This document shows, piece after piece, positions 1-12,389 of a stretch of DNA of 64,000 nt. Made by a program: the position numbers and the translations under genes. The stretch covers positions 28,957,498 to 29,021,497 of the forward strand of contig NC_026660.2 of NCBI RefSeq assembly GCF_000004075.3, written 5' to 3'. Below the pieces are notes generated by a model that worked only from the letters and a program-made list of their open reading frames with translations, had not been told where the DNA came from and searched no databases. How positions within the stretch are numbered: the first letter of the stretch is position 1; each line of letters opens with the position of its first letter. Origin of the DNA: Cucumis sativus (lineage: Eukaryota; Streptophyta; Magnoliopsida; Cucurbitales; Cucurbitaceae).

Positions 1-79
1 AAAAATTAAACTTCAAATTCCAGGATCTAATTATAATTACTCCAGAAACTAAAAAACAATAGAGATGTACTGGGATTAC

Positions 80-2719
80 CTCAATAAATGCCTCCGGATC
101 AGGGCAATTTTGTTGTTTTGATAATCTCAGGGTGCACTCTGCAACGCTGCGACCATCCCTTCGAGCAACAGCCTTAAAAAATTCTAGTAAATTTACTCTA
201 TCATTTCCAGAAAGTTCAGCAGTCATGCCTACATCAAGGAAAACAACATGAGGCTTTGAATTGAAGAGTCGCTTCCTACGGGACTTTCCATGAGGCACCC
301 TAACAAGAATATTCCCAGGATGCATGTCTGCATGTATAAAGTTATCCACCTGATAAGAGGATATCGGACTGTCGTTAGAATAAAAAACATGCAATGCTAG
401 ATAATTAAAAAAAATGGCAGTGCTGGACAAAAACATGCATGGAAAAGAAGAAAGCATAAATCATGAATTTAACTGATTGCAACGAAATAAAGCAAAATTC
501 TTCATACCCCAAGAAAAACAGAACAGTTTTAAATAAGGAATAACAATTGTCAATGCCATAGAAGTGCATAAGTTATATTACCAGAAGCATTTTAAGAAGT
601 GCATGAGTCCCAATGTGTGCCAATGCAGACTTCAGTCTTTCATTTCCTTCCAGCTCATCAACGTAGTGTGAAACACTTTCCCCATGTTCATAAGTCTCCA
701 CTAAAACAGCAGGATGTACGAGAGGATACACAGGTTTTGGAAATGAAACATCCTTCCACTGTCTAAAGTTATAAATAAAGCGGCTCAAGTGAGCAGCTTC
801 CCTTGCAAGATCCACTTGAGACATCATAAAAACCGCAAATTGTTGCACACTTTCATCCAATCTCAACCACTTCAGAGTAGGAATAAACTTTGAGATTTTT
901 GCTACCAAGTCGATTATAATGAAATCTCTCCTAATTGATTCACCGACACCAGGATGTCTAACTTTTACAGCAACTAGCATAGGCTTCACTTGTTGACCAG
1001 GATAACGAAATTTCAAATAAGCTCGATGTACCTGAGCAATACTTCCTGATGCCACAGGCGCTTCTTCAAATTTCTCAAATATCTCAGAAAGCCTTCTACC
1101 AAATGCCCGTTCAATAGTTTTTTTCGTGTAGGAAAAACTATGCTCAGGAGCCTTAGTGTGAAGCTCTGATAACTTGGTACATAAGTCCCTAGGGAAGAGA
1201 TCTGGCCTTGTTGCTGCCCATTGACCCCATTTGATGAATGCTGGACCACCTTTTTCCAATGAACGGTGAACAACCCGAAGCCAGAGTCTTCTGAAATTGT
1301 ATCCAAAGGTATCCATAAATGGAGCCATCAGTATGCAAGGTGAGAACAAGATGGCTAGATATAGTGCTCTAAGTAATAATATCAGAACTTCTAATGTGGA
1401 ACGTAGTAGTGAAACCATGATGGCATGCCCATCTTCTGCACGTACGTAGAAAGAATTAGGAGATGGGTAGTGGCCTGCATTTGCAAATGTTCTTTGGGCT
1501 GCTAGCTCTCCACATGCGAAAGCAAATATACCAGGAACTATCAGGTAAGAACGTGAAATAGACAAGATAAATGCTTGAGCAGCTTTGTTTATGGGGGGAA
1601 AAGCACGGCCATCGGAAGAGAATTTGTAAGAAAACCTTTTTGAAACCAACTGAGCATGTTGTTTAATGGCATTACTGGCTGTGAAGACACCAAAACTTCT
1701 GGTGTTACAAGTCCCATAAAAACTTCTCCAAGTGCAGTGAGATGGGGAGGAAGGATGTCCCCTTGATAAAAAACTACAATATGAGAAAATTTGATTACGA
1801 AAGAGAGGCCAAACTGCAACAATTTTCCCGCTCTTCTTCGCTTCTAAATGGCTCAATCTTTGGCTTGTAATGAGGGAACCTGCTGTCTTCTTTATATTCC
1901 CCAGCATCAAATATCTGCAAGCATATTAAAATTAGTTTAGCACAAAATTCTATAATAAATACTACAAAACCGGGAAATGTTCGGTTTAATTAATTCATGT
2001 TAGTATCCTCCAAAAAGAAGATGGTAATTCATGGTTTCCACAAGAATGCAGATTGCAGTCATAAATTATGTAAGTCATAATTGATTTATCCACATCTACA
2101 AAAGTATCCCACGGACTTTCAAGCAAATTACGCTCTCGAAAATATAATAAACTACAAAAAGAAACAACGAAACGTGTTTGCTTTAGCACTTGCCCGATCG
2201 TCCCTTCCATTCATCAACAGAAATTTACAGAACACAGAAAATGAACGAGAAAATACTAACTGTAACTGCTCTTGTACGCCGTATGCACGGCAGTGATGCA
2301 AAGCATAGGACTACAAATCACGATATTCTAGAATAAAAGAGTCTAAAAGAACTGTATCCAAATATTACCTATGATACCATTACACTGGGTAAATAAAATC
2401 TCTCTCTTGTTTTATTATTATTGATGAAGGCCCTTTATAAAGACAATGGATACAGATGAAAACTACAAGAGATAGAAGAAGAGACTAAATAAGAGTTATA
2501 TGGGAGTTGTAACCAATAACAGATTTAATTATTTATTTTGTTAAAATACATGCCAAGAGTTGCAGAATTCATAAGCTCACGCCCAAACTCATGTTTCGTT
2601 TTTACAGGAAATGGAGGGTTAGAGAAGAATCAACACAAAAAGGACTTACACGATACATATATATATTTAAAAAATGAAAAAATTACACTGTAAGATCAAA
2701 AGGCACAGTACCTCGACAT
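80..2719 (-). CDS. ABC1K/ADCK2-like atypical protein kinase, 5' part (gene runs off left edge)
   Basis: Three coding exons are visible: 2712-2719 (eight bases), 582-1914 and 80-349; a GT donor at 79-78 shows that the gene continues beyond base 1. Joining the short exon gives an in-frame start MSRYLMLGNIKK. The protein has a long, poorly conserved N-terminus (about 165 residues, possibly an organelle-targeting sequence), a hydrophobic stretch at about 168-200, then the ABC1 domain: the K-x-G-Q motif (KWGQ, about residue 230), the Ala/Gly loop ASGSIAQVH, the VAVKVRHPG lysine strand, and in the last visible exon HADMHPGNILV followed by LDVGM in place of the canonical DFG. LDxG resembles the ADCK2 branch. 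Known of the family: UbiB/ABC1 kinases act in mitochondria or plastids, several of them in ubiquinone or prenyl-lipid metabolism. The substrate here cannot be told. The C-terminal part lies outside the window. Confidence 0.9.
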
Positions 2720-2970
2720 GGTGATCGAAAACTTGATGAGGAAAGGATCCGGGAATCATGCGCAGGTGGTGAAAGATTCCTACCAGCATTTTTTTGAAGA
2801 ATTCAACCTTAGGCACTCTCCTTGAGTTTGGGCATCACCTGGCCAAATTGAGATTCGGTTTTTTAGGGTTTTTCAGAAAGCTAAAGTTACCTAAACCATG
2901 TAAGAGGTAGACGAGTAACTGAAAACGCCGTCGTTGCATTTTTTTTTTTTTAATCGGGCGCGCAGTCTTA

Positions 2971-2994
2971 AGGCCCAACTTTCTCATGGGCCTT
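2971..2994. promoter_or_regulatory. Pair of GGCCCA/TGGGCC site II-like motifs upstream of the ABC1K gene
   Basis: AGGCCCA at 2971-2977 and TGGGCCTT at 2987-2994 lie about 250-275 bases upstream of the inferred start codon at 2719. Such TCP-type site II elements are frequent in promoters of plant housekeeping and organelle-protein genes, which fits an ABC1 kinase. Functional use is inferred from sequence and position only. Confidence 0.4.
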
Positions 2995-3184
2995 ACGCGA
3001 TTCGGCTCAATCTTGATGAACACATTACACACAAGGTTTAGTCTAGAGAAAAATGAAGTTTCACATCATCTTTAGAGAGTAATAAATAAAAATTTAGAGA
3101 ATTCGTAATGGGTAGCTACCAATAACTAAATAATTAAAACTTTTTATTTTCTAACTTTTAACATCTAGAGTTTATATAGTATAT

Positions 3185-3262
3185 GTAAATGAGATATTTG
3201 AACTCGGAACCTTTTGTCTTCGAGAACATACAGATGTCAGTTAAGCTAAGTTTATGTTGTCA
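3185..3262 (-). repeat. Possible tRNA-derived SINE head, degenerate
   Basis: Read on the minus strand, CTTAGCTTAACTGACATCTG (3250-3231) resembles a Pol III box A, and GGTTCCGAGTTCAAATATC (3211-3193) resembles a degenerate box B about 30 bases downstream. The arrangement looks like the tRNA-related head of plant SINEs. I see no clear target-site duplication or tail, so the boundaries are approximate and the call is tentative. Confidence 0.3.
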
Positions 3263-3269
3263 ATATGCT

Positions 3270-6200
3270 AATAACTCATAATTTGGTTTACGAATGAGTG
3301 TGAATAAGATAAACTATAGACAATGATTAAAAGAATGGTATTATATTAAATATATCCTTGTTATTTTAGTATTCATATCATTTGGCTACATGTTAAACAC
3401 TCGTAACAAAGTATATCAATAGTATGTACAATGAATAATGTATATCTAAGTATAGAAAACAAGTTAAACTTTAATCCTTGTAAATTGTACCTAAAAAATT
3501 TATATTTCATCGTGAGTAATTGCAAATACAACAATCATAGTAGAAAAATATTAGCATATAGCATCATTTAATTTTTCATTTTTTATAAATATAGTAAATT
3601 TTATTACTAAAATCTATATTTATGTGAATAATTTTCCAAAGTTGAATTTTTTGTTGTGTTATTTTAAGAATATGAGCATATGTTCAAATTTATGGATAAT
3701 TTCTTAATAACATTTATAAATCATTAATGAATTTGATTTTTCTATCAACAATAAATTTTATAATAATGTCACTGCAAACTTTCAATCTCATCCAACTATT
3801 TTTTTAACTACATAGTTACAATAATAATAATAATATAAGTCTTTAAATATAATTGTAGTTATTTAATCTCATTTTTTTACTTCCACAAAATGTGAAAATT
3901 AAAATATCAATAGTAAAAAAATAAGAAGAAAACCTTAGTCTTTCTTAACAATGTGAAGTTGTCAACCATTTTTATTAGAAAACAAAATTTATAGTTTGAA
4001 GAGAATAGATGATAGTATAACTCAAATTATTGGTAGATTGTGAACATAATTGGTGTTTAAATTAATTTCTTATATTCTCATAAAAAAAGAAAAAAGAGAA
4101 TTGAAATAATTGGTTGAATGTATGAATTTAAACATGAAAAACAAATATTTAGATGTGTAATTAGGAAAAAAAGAAGGCTAGAAGATTAGATAATGGTACC
4201 CACACGATGAGAAATAATACAAATTGTAAAAAGAAAAAGAAAATGCTTTTGACTTTTGAAGAGCATTATGAAATAATTGAATTTGGAATTGAGATGACAC
4301 AAATAAAACAATTAGATGGTTATGTGTAATTAAAACATTATTAATTTGACTGAAACAGTTCCAAATCAAAAGTTAATCCCTCTTTTCAAACACAATTAAT
4401 CTCAAATCATAAACCCCTCTCCCCCGCTGAAATATGTCTTTTCCATCTAAACTCAAATTTTTATATTTAAATTTCATTTGATAAAATTGCAAACAAAAGG
4501 TCGGCCACTTGAAAAAAAAGAAAAGCAATAATAATAAATAACTAAACTACGTCCATCTCACTTGAATTTTAAAATTGTAAAAATGAAAATTTTGATCATT
4601 CTAATCCAAATTTGGTAAAGAGTTTAAAGTAAAAGTCGAAAATGCATCTCATTTTTTAAAACTGTTTGATTGCTATCTAATTGTCATCTGATTACATAAT
4701 TATCTTCTATTTAGTCGTCAGTTCAGAATAGTTATTTAATTATTATCTTTTTTACTAGTAATTTTTTATCAACCAACACTTTGCTGGTCACCACTACACC
4801 ACTACTTTACTTAACTGTTATTGTTCTACTTGTCATCATTCAACACTAAGGCTCTTCCACGACACGTTTGCTCACTACTCTCTCTTAGAAGAGGAACCAA
4901 CATTGCCAACTTGTTACCTTCATCAAAACAGTTTCTCTACGTGTCATCGACCACTGTTACATGTTCAATCGTCGAGCTCTCTCTTTAACACACTTGCCTC
5001 TTATTTAGAAATGTAAGAGTTTGGGTGACAACTAGGGTTTAAGTGTGAAGAGTGTGTAAGAAGGTAAAACATCTTAGGGAGAAATGGGAGTATAGAAAAT
5101 AAATTTTACTACATGTGCAATATCTAAAAAGTCCAAACTACATATTTAAAACTTTCCTACATGGTTTTCCCAGATATATTACAATTTTCCAACAAAACTT
5201 CTTTCTCCTAATTTCCACACTCTTACTGCAAATTATCCTGCCTCTCTACAGTACACATGCTGGCACATATTTGTACACTTTTTTTCCCAGAATCACTAAG
5301 GCTCCTTTTAGATCCAATAATAATTAAATAAGACGCATTGCAAAGACCACGATTATGGATTAATCGAAACGTATCCTCAACTTTTAATTAATTGAAAAAA
5401 TAATAATTGTTATGCTTTTGTTGAAGAGTACGTATGTGAAATACATATAGATAGGTTGCCTAAAAAACAATATTATACATGCTTTGAGCTTGCTTAAATA
5501 GACTTGAGAACTTCTGAACAGAAAATAACGTGCCTAATTTGAACAAAATAAAATAAATAACTGAAAACATAAAGTGGATTAATCACTTTAGCTCAAGTTT
5601 AACTTGATGTCTCAACTTATGAATAATGACCTACACAGATAAATTTTCTAAACATTATTGAAAAATAGAGAATGGAAAACTAAACGAGAGTGTGAAAAGA
5701 AATACACATCTCAATGGAAGATGACTAGACCTAATTGAATACATATAAATTTGTTAAAATTGTCATTATATCGTGGTCAAAGGGAGGAAAAAAGTCTACA
5801 TCAACAAAGAAAACAAATAGTTTTTTTTTTTTTTTATCTCGTAATCACATCATTAAAGTAGGGAGCTTCTAGATAATCACTTTAACCAAATCAGCAAATC
5901 AAAGTCTCATTTTCCCTAAGCACAAACTTTCTTCATTGATAAATAGTCAAAACAAGAGCCCACAAGCCGACACCCTTATTATTTATTTATTTATTTTGGC
6001 CTACTTTTAGGCCACAAGACCTCAGAATTAAAAGCATAAATGCAATGATAATAATCTGTTTTTATGCTTATTTGAGGATATTGACACAACAAAGCAAGCA
6101 AACATGAATCCATAGCACAACGACAAAGCACTTGAATTGGAAAAGCTTGACATTAGGGGATGGGATAGTGATAATGGGAAGCCCAATTATTAAAAAACTT

Positions 6201-7190
6201 GCCACAAATTTCTTCTCTTGTATGTTGGGTAAGCTTTGTCTTTTAAGTTGAAGCTAAGTGAGAAGAAGAAAAAATAGAATAGAAACTACGGCGCGCCAAG
6301 AGACACAAACCCACTTTAGGGATTTTAATTTTACTTGTTCAAATTACTCACAAACGTTGTTTGTTTTTTTCGTATTTTTTCTTTGGGCGGCCATCACACA
6401 GAGAGAGAGAGAGCGAAAGTAGTCATCAAACTTATTTTTCTAAGGTCAAAGGTCGGCTTAGTCAAAGATGAAGCTCCATAAATATACGCATTATTGCCAA
6501 AATTAATTTACATGTTACTTCAATTTATTGATCTTCACAATCATAATAAGTTTAATTAAATGACAAATATTGATAAGATGTAAGTTATGTAGAAGGTTTT
6601 TTAATTGGACAGGTGGAGGTTGGGATTTAAAAAGTTGATGATATCCAGCTAATTATGGGCAATGAATGAATGAATTAATGAAAGAGAAGTATGTGTTAGG
6701 CAGATTTAATTGGAATTTTGAATGTGAATGAGAAAGATTTTGAGGTGTAAATGACGTTTACCTTACGTGTGGTGAAAGAAGGAGTTCTTGCCTTTTGACC
6801 TTTTGCTTCGGTAAACTGAGTACCCATGCATCTTCAATTTAAATATTGTGTGTGAACTTTAACTGCTCAACTGAGATTACAACTATATTCAACTTCTAAT
6901 ATAATTACAAAGTTTGTATTCCTCTAAACCTCCAAATAAACATCTAATTTTATTCATTTACTTTTAATAATTTTAAAAGAATGTTGGGATGATTCTCCAA
7001 CGAACACCAAATACTTAAAAAAAATAAAAAATTAAGTGATTTATTTTTTATTTTAGTAAAGTTAAAATCAGTGTAAAGCATATCGATCTTTTAAACGATT
7101 ACATTTTATATAGAATATCTAAATCTAGTAAGTCGGGGTGCACGTGCTAGTTTTGGCCCATTCTTAAATCATGCAACCTTTGCATGAAGT
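3270..7190. other. Intergenic DNA, very AT-rich, no supported gene
   Basis: Only short chance reading frames occur. There are A/T tracts, a T-run near 5820-5835, a short GA repeat at 6402-6413 and no splice-linked coding potential on either strand. The stretch 4780-5000 is somewhat richer in G and C but shows no recognisable protein. Confidence 0.6.
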
Positions 7191-7204
7191 AGATTTTACT
7201 CTTA

Positions 7205-7410
7205 TGATTCTTATTTTTAAAATCTTCCTATAGCTTCGTCTATGTTTCTTAAACTTGATATAGTATGAGATTTCATCTCAAAATCAATTAGCAATGCGAT
7301 AAGTAGTTTATCTATCTTATATGGAATATGAGTCAATTTGATTTTTTCAACTTGAGACTCTGAATTTCTCCTACACGTGGTGTATTGATTACATATCAAT
7401 TTCAAATTTA
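7205..7410 (-). mobile_element. Old LTR-retrotransposon end relic (LTR-like fragment), no internal genes
   Basis: On the minus strand this block contains a phrase resembling AATTGATTTTGAGATG, followed by a 'CTCATACTATATCA' segment. I recall this type of sequence from the 3' ends of dispersed plant LTRs just before a tRNA primer-binding site. No gag or pol coding sequence is nearby, and no second LTR is evident. It looks like a solo or fragmentary, strongly diverged and therefore old copy. Family and exact limits are uncertain. Confidence 0.25.
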
Positions 7411-9180
7411 TACGTTCTCGTTCTCGTTATTCAATATACTTCTAAAAATAATACTTATCTACTTAATTAAAAATAATAAAATATAAAAATTATTTACAAA
7501 ATATAACCAAATTTATCCAACTCTATCTATTTCTTTTAAATTTTGTACTATATTTTATAAATATTTTCATATTTTTATTCATAATAAATTTTCGTGAAAC
7601 AACGAAATAGTTATAAATACAATCGGATAATATATATGATGTAATTAAAGTATAACATAGTATAAAATACTTCTTAAAATATTCTAAAAGAGGAAAATAA
7701 AGAGAAGTAGGCTTTATAAAAGAATTTGGTGAAAGTTTCAAATCATATAAAATATGTTCATGAAAAACATGGTGACAATTATGAAGAGTATTTTTAGTTA
7801 TAAAAGGTAAAGTTCGATCACCGACCTTTATTCCAATTCCATGATGTGTTGCTAAATCTTGTAATGTACTACAAAATTTCCTCCTCCCCTTAAGTTTCAA
7901 AAAGCATTCTTTTGTTTTGTGTGTATGTTCACATTTTTACACTATTATTGCTCTTGTCCTTATTACATTTTATGAAAACACAAAGAAAATGTTTAATACA
8001 CAAGGAAGAAACATGCGAAGTTGAATCCTTCCCTTTCCATTTTTTCTTTTCTTATTCAATTATTAGTTTGACATATATATAGACACATAATACAGTTCAC
8101 ATGCCTTTCATTTTTAGATTCTAAACATTCATTTCCTATAATTAGGTACTAAAAAACAATTTTAAACTTTTAATTTCTAGAGATAAAAGTCGTGTATATC
8201 ATAATTGATCTCAATTCTTTTTAGTTATTAATTCTATATGTTAATAGGTGATGATGATTCATGTAACAGACAAATACATATATATACAATTGTTTATTAA
8301 CTATTCCTACAGTAGTCTACAAAAAGAATAATGTTTAATGAAGCAACATCCATAATGTGAAAAAAAAGCATATGCTTCAAATTTATTGTTTGTGGGTTAA
8401 ATAATAAAAGAATATTCTATATGCTTTTAATGATTTTAATATTACCAATAACTTTCATGAATGCTTTAAAGTTATTTTAGATTTAAAATAGAGATTTGAA
8501 ATGATATAATTATTATTGTTGAACTTTAAAAAATAAGATTGGAAAGCTACATAGTTTAATATCAATTTTTGGCTAATTAAATTCTAAAAGCTTCTACATC
8601 AATTATATTTATTTTAACGTTTATAGATATTTAAGAATAATATTATAAATTTTCTAATAATACGGACATTTAAGATAAAATTGATTGGAATTTCTTATAA
8701 CGCAATCAATAATTTTTCCCATGTGTCTAAAATGATGACGGAGTATGAAAAAAAATTCCCTTAATTTGATGCTCATAACATTCCATTTCAAGATTTGACA
8801 TTTTCGTACATTCCATGCGACCTAACAACATCATCATTGCTTAACTTAAATATTTATTAGAGTAAAAAGAACTTATATCCTTGAAAATTGAATCATTCAC
8901 TTTATTAATATTATGGTAATTTTTAATTAATTTAAATACATTTTAACCTTGTTTTTGTAATCATTTTTATTAATTAGTTAAATGTGACATCAATTCATTG
9001 CTTTATATTTTGTGGCGAACAAAACCTATGTATTATATGATTTATGTTGACAGAGAAGTAAAAAGTAATTTTGGAATTGGATAGAGAAAGAGGAGGTTGG
9101 ATTAAAAGGAAAGAAAGGGCACAGGAAGCTTGGCTTTATTTTGAATAAAGAAAAAAGTAACTTCTCTTTTCATTTAGACA
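7411..9180. other. Intergenic DNA, no supported gene
   Basis: AT-rich sequence with a chance 125-codon minus-strand frame at 7523-7900 whose composition (repetitive Ile/Tyr/Lys/Phe, no motif) is what AT-rich DNA gives. Nothing else is recognised. Confidence 0.5.
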
Positions 9181-9400
9181 TTAAAATGGCACCGCTGAGA
9201 CGGTACCACGTGTTATCCCAATGGCAGACGGAAATGAATATAATATTAAGACCTTTTTATGTATTTCATGAAAAGGAACTGTTCCTCCTTCCACGTGGGC
9301 TGGACAGCTGTCCCAAGCAAACCCTCCGCCTCCCTTTCCTCTCTCCTCCGGGAACTTATACTCACTGTCGGGAAGCACTACGACACTCCATTTCTCTCTA
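9181..9400. promoter_or_regulatory. GC-richer island with two G-boxes, no gene attached
   Basis: Against the AT-rich background this block carries CACGTG cores at 9207-9212 (CCACGTGT context) and 9292-9297 (CCACGTGG), a CAGCTG at about 9304, a pyrimidine-rich stretch and a GGGAACTTATACTC segment. It resembles a plus-strand promoter with ABA-responsive-type elements, but no convincing coding sequence follows. It lies about 1 kb beyond the 3' end of the MYB gene. Function is inferred. Confidence 0.3.
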
Positions 9401-10344
9401 ATTAACACAAATCCCTTTCTAATACTTATTATTTAATTTGTATGGATTAACATGAAAACAACAGTGGTAACGTGTAAATAAAGTATCCTTATTATATTAG
9501 GGGGAAATAATTGCTTATTACTTTAAAATAACACTGTTTTGTAATACATGTCAATGACGCCAAACTGGTATGATGCAAATACAATCTATACCAAGATTTG
9601 GTTTCATTTTTTAATTAACTAAGAAACCAAATAAAGAAAGGAGAGGGTAATTAAATATTAAAGATGTAATAGATTAATGGTATACAATGATAAAAGCTTG
9701 CCATTCATAGTTTGACATGCAAGGAAGAAGGTAAGATTTGCTTCCGAATGCAGAAGGTTATGGTTATGAAAATGGATATACTAATAATTTGATATATAAT
9801 TATATATCTCAATTCTCACTTATTTATTTATCTTTCTATTATTGTTTTATCAATTTAGTACCTAACCTTTTAAAAAGTTTTACTTTCATCTTCTATGCGT
9901 TGATTTTTTTTCCATCAAGTCATTGTTATTGTCATAAAATGATTACATAATGTCAAAATCTACATTTTCTTATAGGTTGAGTTTACAACAAGACTTATAT
10001 ATCAATCACTTCTAAAATAGTGATTATGTACTTAATATCATATGAAATATGGTAACTTTATCCAACTCAATCTTAACTCTCGCAAGAAAAAAAAAAGAAT
10101 ATATACAAATTTGTAGTTATGCTCGTGTTGGACACATATATCGAATCATAAATACTAATCTAAGAAAAAGAAGCATAAGAGATAAAATTGAGAGAGACCC
10201 ATTGGAGAAAAAAGAGAAAATAAAAAAGGAGAGAAGAGGGTGTAAATCATACATTTAGGCACATAATGAAAATTATTGGAAAATTTTTACAAGGCATCAT
10301 TTCCAAAATTAAAGCCTTTTATGATAAGATCTCAATATTGGGAA
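9401..10344. other. Intergenic/3' flank of the MYB gene, nothing recognised
   Basis: AT-rich flank including the presumed 3' UTR of the minus-strand MYB gene just below 10345. Small frames here have no family resemblance. Confidence 0.5.
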
Positions 10345-11886
10345 TTACATGAAGGCGGGATTAACATCCAAAAAATCGGAAAATTCAAACTTAAAAATTT
10401 GGCTGCAGTAGCTTTCTCTATCATCTTGATCGGTCCCATTCCCATTGGCTGTACTGAAATATGTTGAATTTGAGTTCAATGGCGTCGGGCTTGAATTCAG
10501 AGTCGACGTTTCCGGCGACGCCTCCATAATTTGTTCATGAAATTGTTTTTGTTCTTGTTCTCGTTCTCGTTCTTCATGTGAACCATACAAATCGTAACTT
10601 TGAAACTCTTCTAAAGATGAGTAATTAAAACCGTTCAAGTTATTATTAATTGAGGGCATTTTGTCACTTGGGTGTTGACAATTTTGGGAGTAAAAGTCAG
10701 TGGTGAAGTTTGATGATGATGGGAATAGTAATTGGTGGCCGGAGGAGTGATAATAGGGGGGTTCTCCGCCGTAAGAGGTAGTGGTGGACGGACTGCAACC
10801 GGCGGAGACTTCATGGAGCGGTGGAAGAGCTGAGGATTGGTCAATTTGGTGGTGGGATTGTTGTTGTTGTTGTAATTGTAATTGAGAGATGATCATTTGG
10901 GAATATTGTTCTTGATTTTGATCAATGTTTTGAAGTAGAAAATTTGGATTTTGAGAGAGATTGTTAGAGGCAATGAAAGAGTTGGCAAATCTAAGGACTT
11001 CAGGGTTAACTGTTGAGTTGTGTATTCCAATTAACCTTGAGAAATTGTTCATTTGAGAATTGGGACTATTGTTGTTGTAAAACGATGACCCCAGAATTGA
11101 AGATAAATCAAGAAGATCAAGCCTTGGGTTGTGGGTTACCGGGTCGATTCCCATTCTTAATAGCCTTTTTCTAATATGAGTGTTCCAATAGTTTTTTATT
11201 TCGTTATCTGTTCTTCCTGGTAATCGAGCCGCAATTGCAGACCACCTAACCAAAAGTTGAAAAATAACACTAAGAAACTAAAAGTAAACCTAAATGAAAT
11301 AAATTTAGTTTGGTTTGAAAATCATTTGAGAAAACTCGTTTGAATCGTTTCTTCTCAAACTTTTTACTCAATTTAAATAAAATAGTCTAATGATTATTAG
11401 CTAAATTGAGAAAGAAGGTTTTAAAATTACTTTTCGAGGTTAAAAAGTTTAGAAAACAGTGTTAACTAAAAGTGATAAAATGATACAAATTTGGTAGAAC
11501 TTACTTGTTGCCCAAAATGCTGTGAAGTTGAATAATAGTTTCTTCTTCCTCAAATGAAAATCTTCCCCTCTTAATATCGGGTCTCAAATAATTTGTCCAT
11601 CGAAGACGGCAGCTCTTCCCACATCGTTGTAGACCTAAAACAATGACAACAAAGTTTATAAGAATAAGAAGAAAATATTAAGCTTTTACAACAATATCAT
11701 GAGTTGATGGAATATTTAAAGCAACCCCAAGTGAGAAACTTCTGAAAATTTACCTGCATTTTTGGGAAGAGTTCTCCAATTTCCATACCCATGTTTCTGT
11801 ATATAATCAATAAGTTTCTGATCTTCCTCAGGAGTCCATGGACCTTTCTTCAAACCTTCTTTCTCACAGCATGGGGTTCTTCCCAT
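10345..11886 (-). CDS. MYB102: R2R3-MYB transcription factor, MYB41/74/102-like (subgroup 11)
   Basis: Three exons, 11754-11886 (133 nt), 11505-11634 (130 nt) and 10345-11245, give a complete 387-residue protein. The exon 1 and 2 lengths and the intron positions are those typical of plant R2R3-MYB genes. It starts [20 protein letters not shown]2 spans about residues 14-65 ([20 protein letters not shown]) and R3 about 67-116 ([15 protein letters not shown], then [20 protein letters not shown]). After the repeats comes [20 protein letters not shown], the segment shared by the MYB102/MYB74/MYB41 group. The C-terminal half is rich in Asn, Gln and Ser with a Gln run near residue 215, as in activation regions, and ends [10 protein letters not shown]. 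Known of the group: nuclear regulators of osmotic, ABA, wound and cuticle/suberin responses. Orthology to one Arabidopsis member is not settled. The symbol names the closest remembered relative. Confidence 0.93.
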
Positions 11887-12020
11887 TTTGGCGTGATAAA
11901 AAGAAAACTTGGACGATGAAATTGGAATATGAAGTTGGTATGTTTGAATTTGGAGAGAGTGAAGAGGAATATGGATATGAAATATGAATAATCTGTAGGG
12001 ACCTAAATGATATGAAACTC

Positions 12021-12028
12021 TATAAATA
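12021..12028 (-). promoter_or_regulatory. TATA-like box of the MYB gene
   Basis: TATTTATA on the minus strand lies about 135-140 bases upstream of the start codon at 11886, a normal distance for a plant promoter with a short 5' UTR. Palindrome-like TATAAATA reads on the plus strand, so orientation is taken from the gene. Confidence 0.45.
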
Positions 12029-12313
12029 GAAGAATGGGAAAGGAAGTCAAATGGGTTCGGTGCCGTCCACTGTTTATTACTTTGGGTGAAAACGGTGACG
12101 TGTCCTCTTTTTTCTTTTTCTCTTCTCTTCTCTCTAATGAAATTACAATTATAATCTATACATTAAAGATGGGATTGTTGGAAGTATATGTTTTAATGAT
12201 ACGATAATTATGTAAATAATGATATGGTATAATGTGTGTGTTTAAAATGGATCGTTTAGTGTGATTGGGAAGCATCACTTTCTAGTCTTCACATTATAAA
12301 AGAATAGCTGTCA

Positions 12314-12336
12314 TTGACGTGGTGAAGCCACGTGGG
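12314..12336. promoter_or_regulatory. ABRE/G-box pair upstream of the MYB gene
   Basis: TGACGTGG at 12315-12322 and the palindrome CCACGTGG at 12328-12335 lie about 430-450 bases upstream of the MYB start codon. ACGT-core elements of this type bind bZIP factors of the ABA pathway, which agrees with the known ABA and osmotic inducibility of MYB41/74/102 relatives. Activity is inferred. Confidence 0.5.
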
Positions 12337-12389
12337 TCATCTTGTTCATAGATCCTATGGCGCCACCCTCTCTCTCTCTCTCTCTCATA

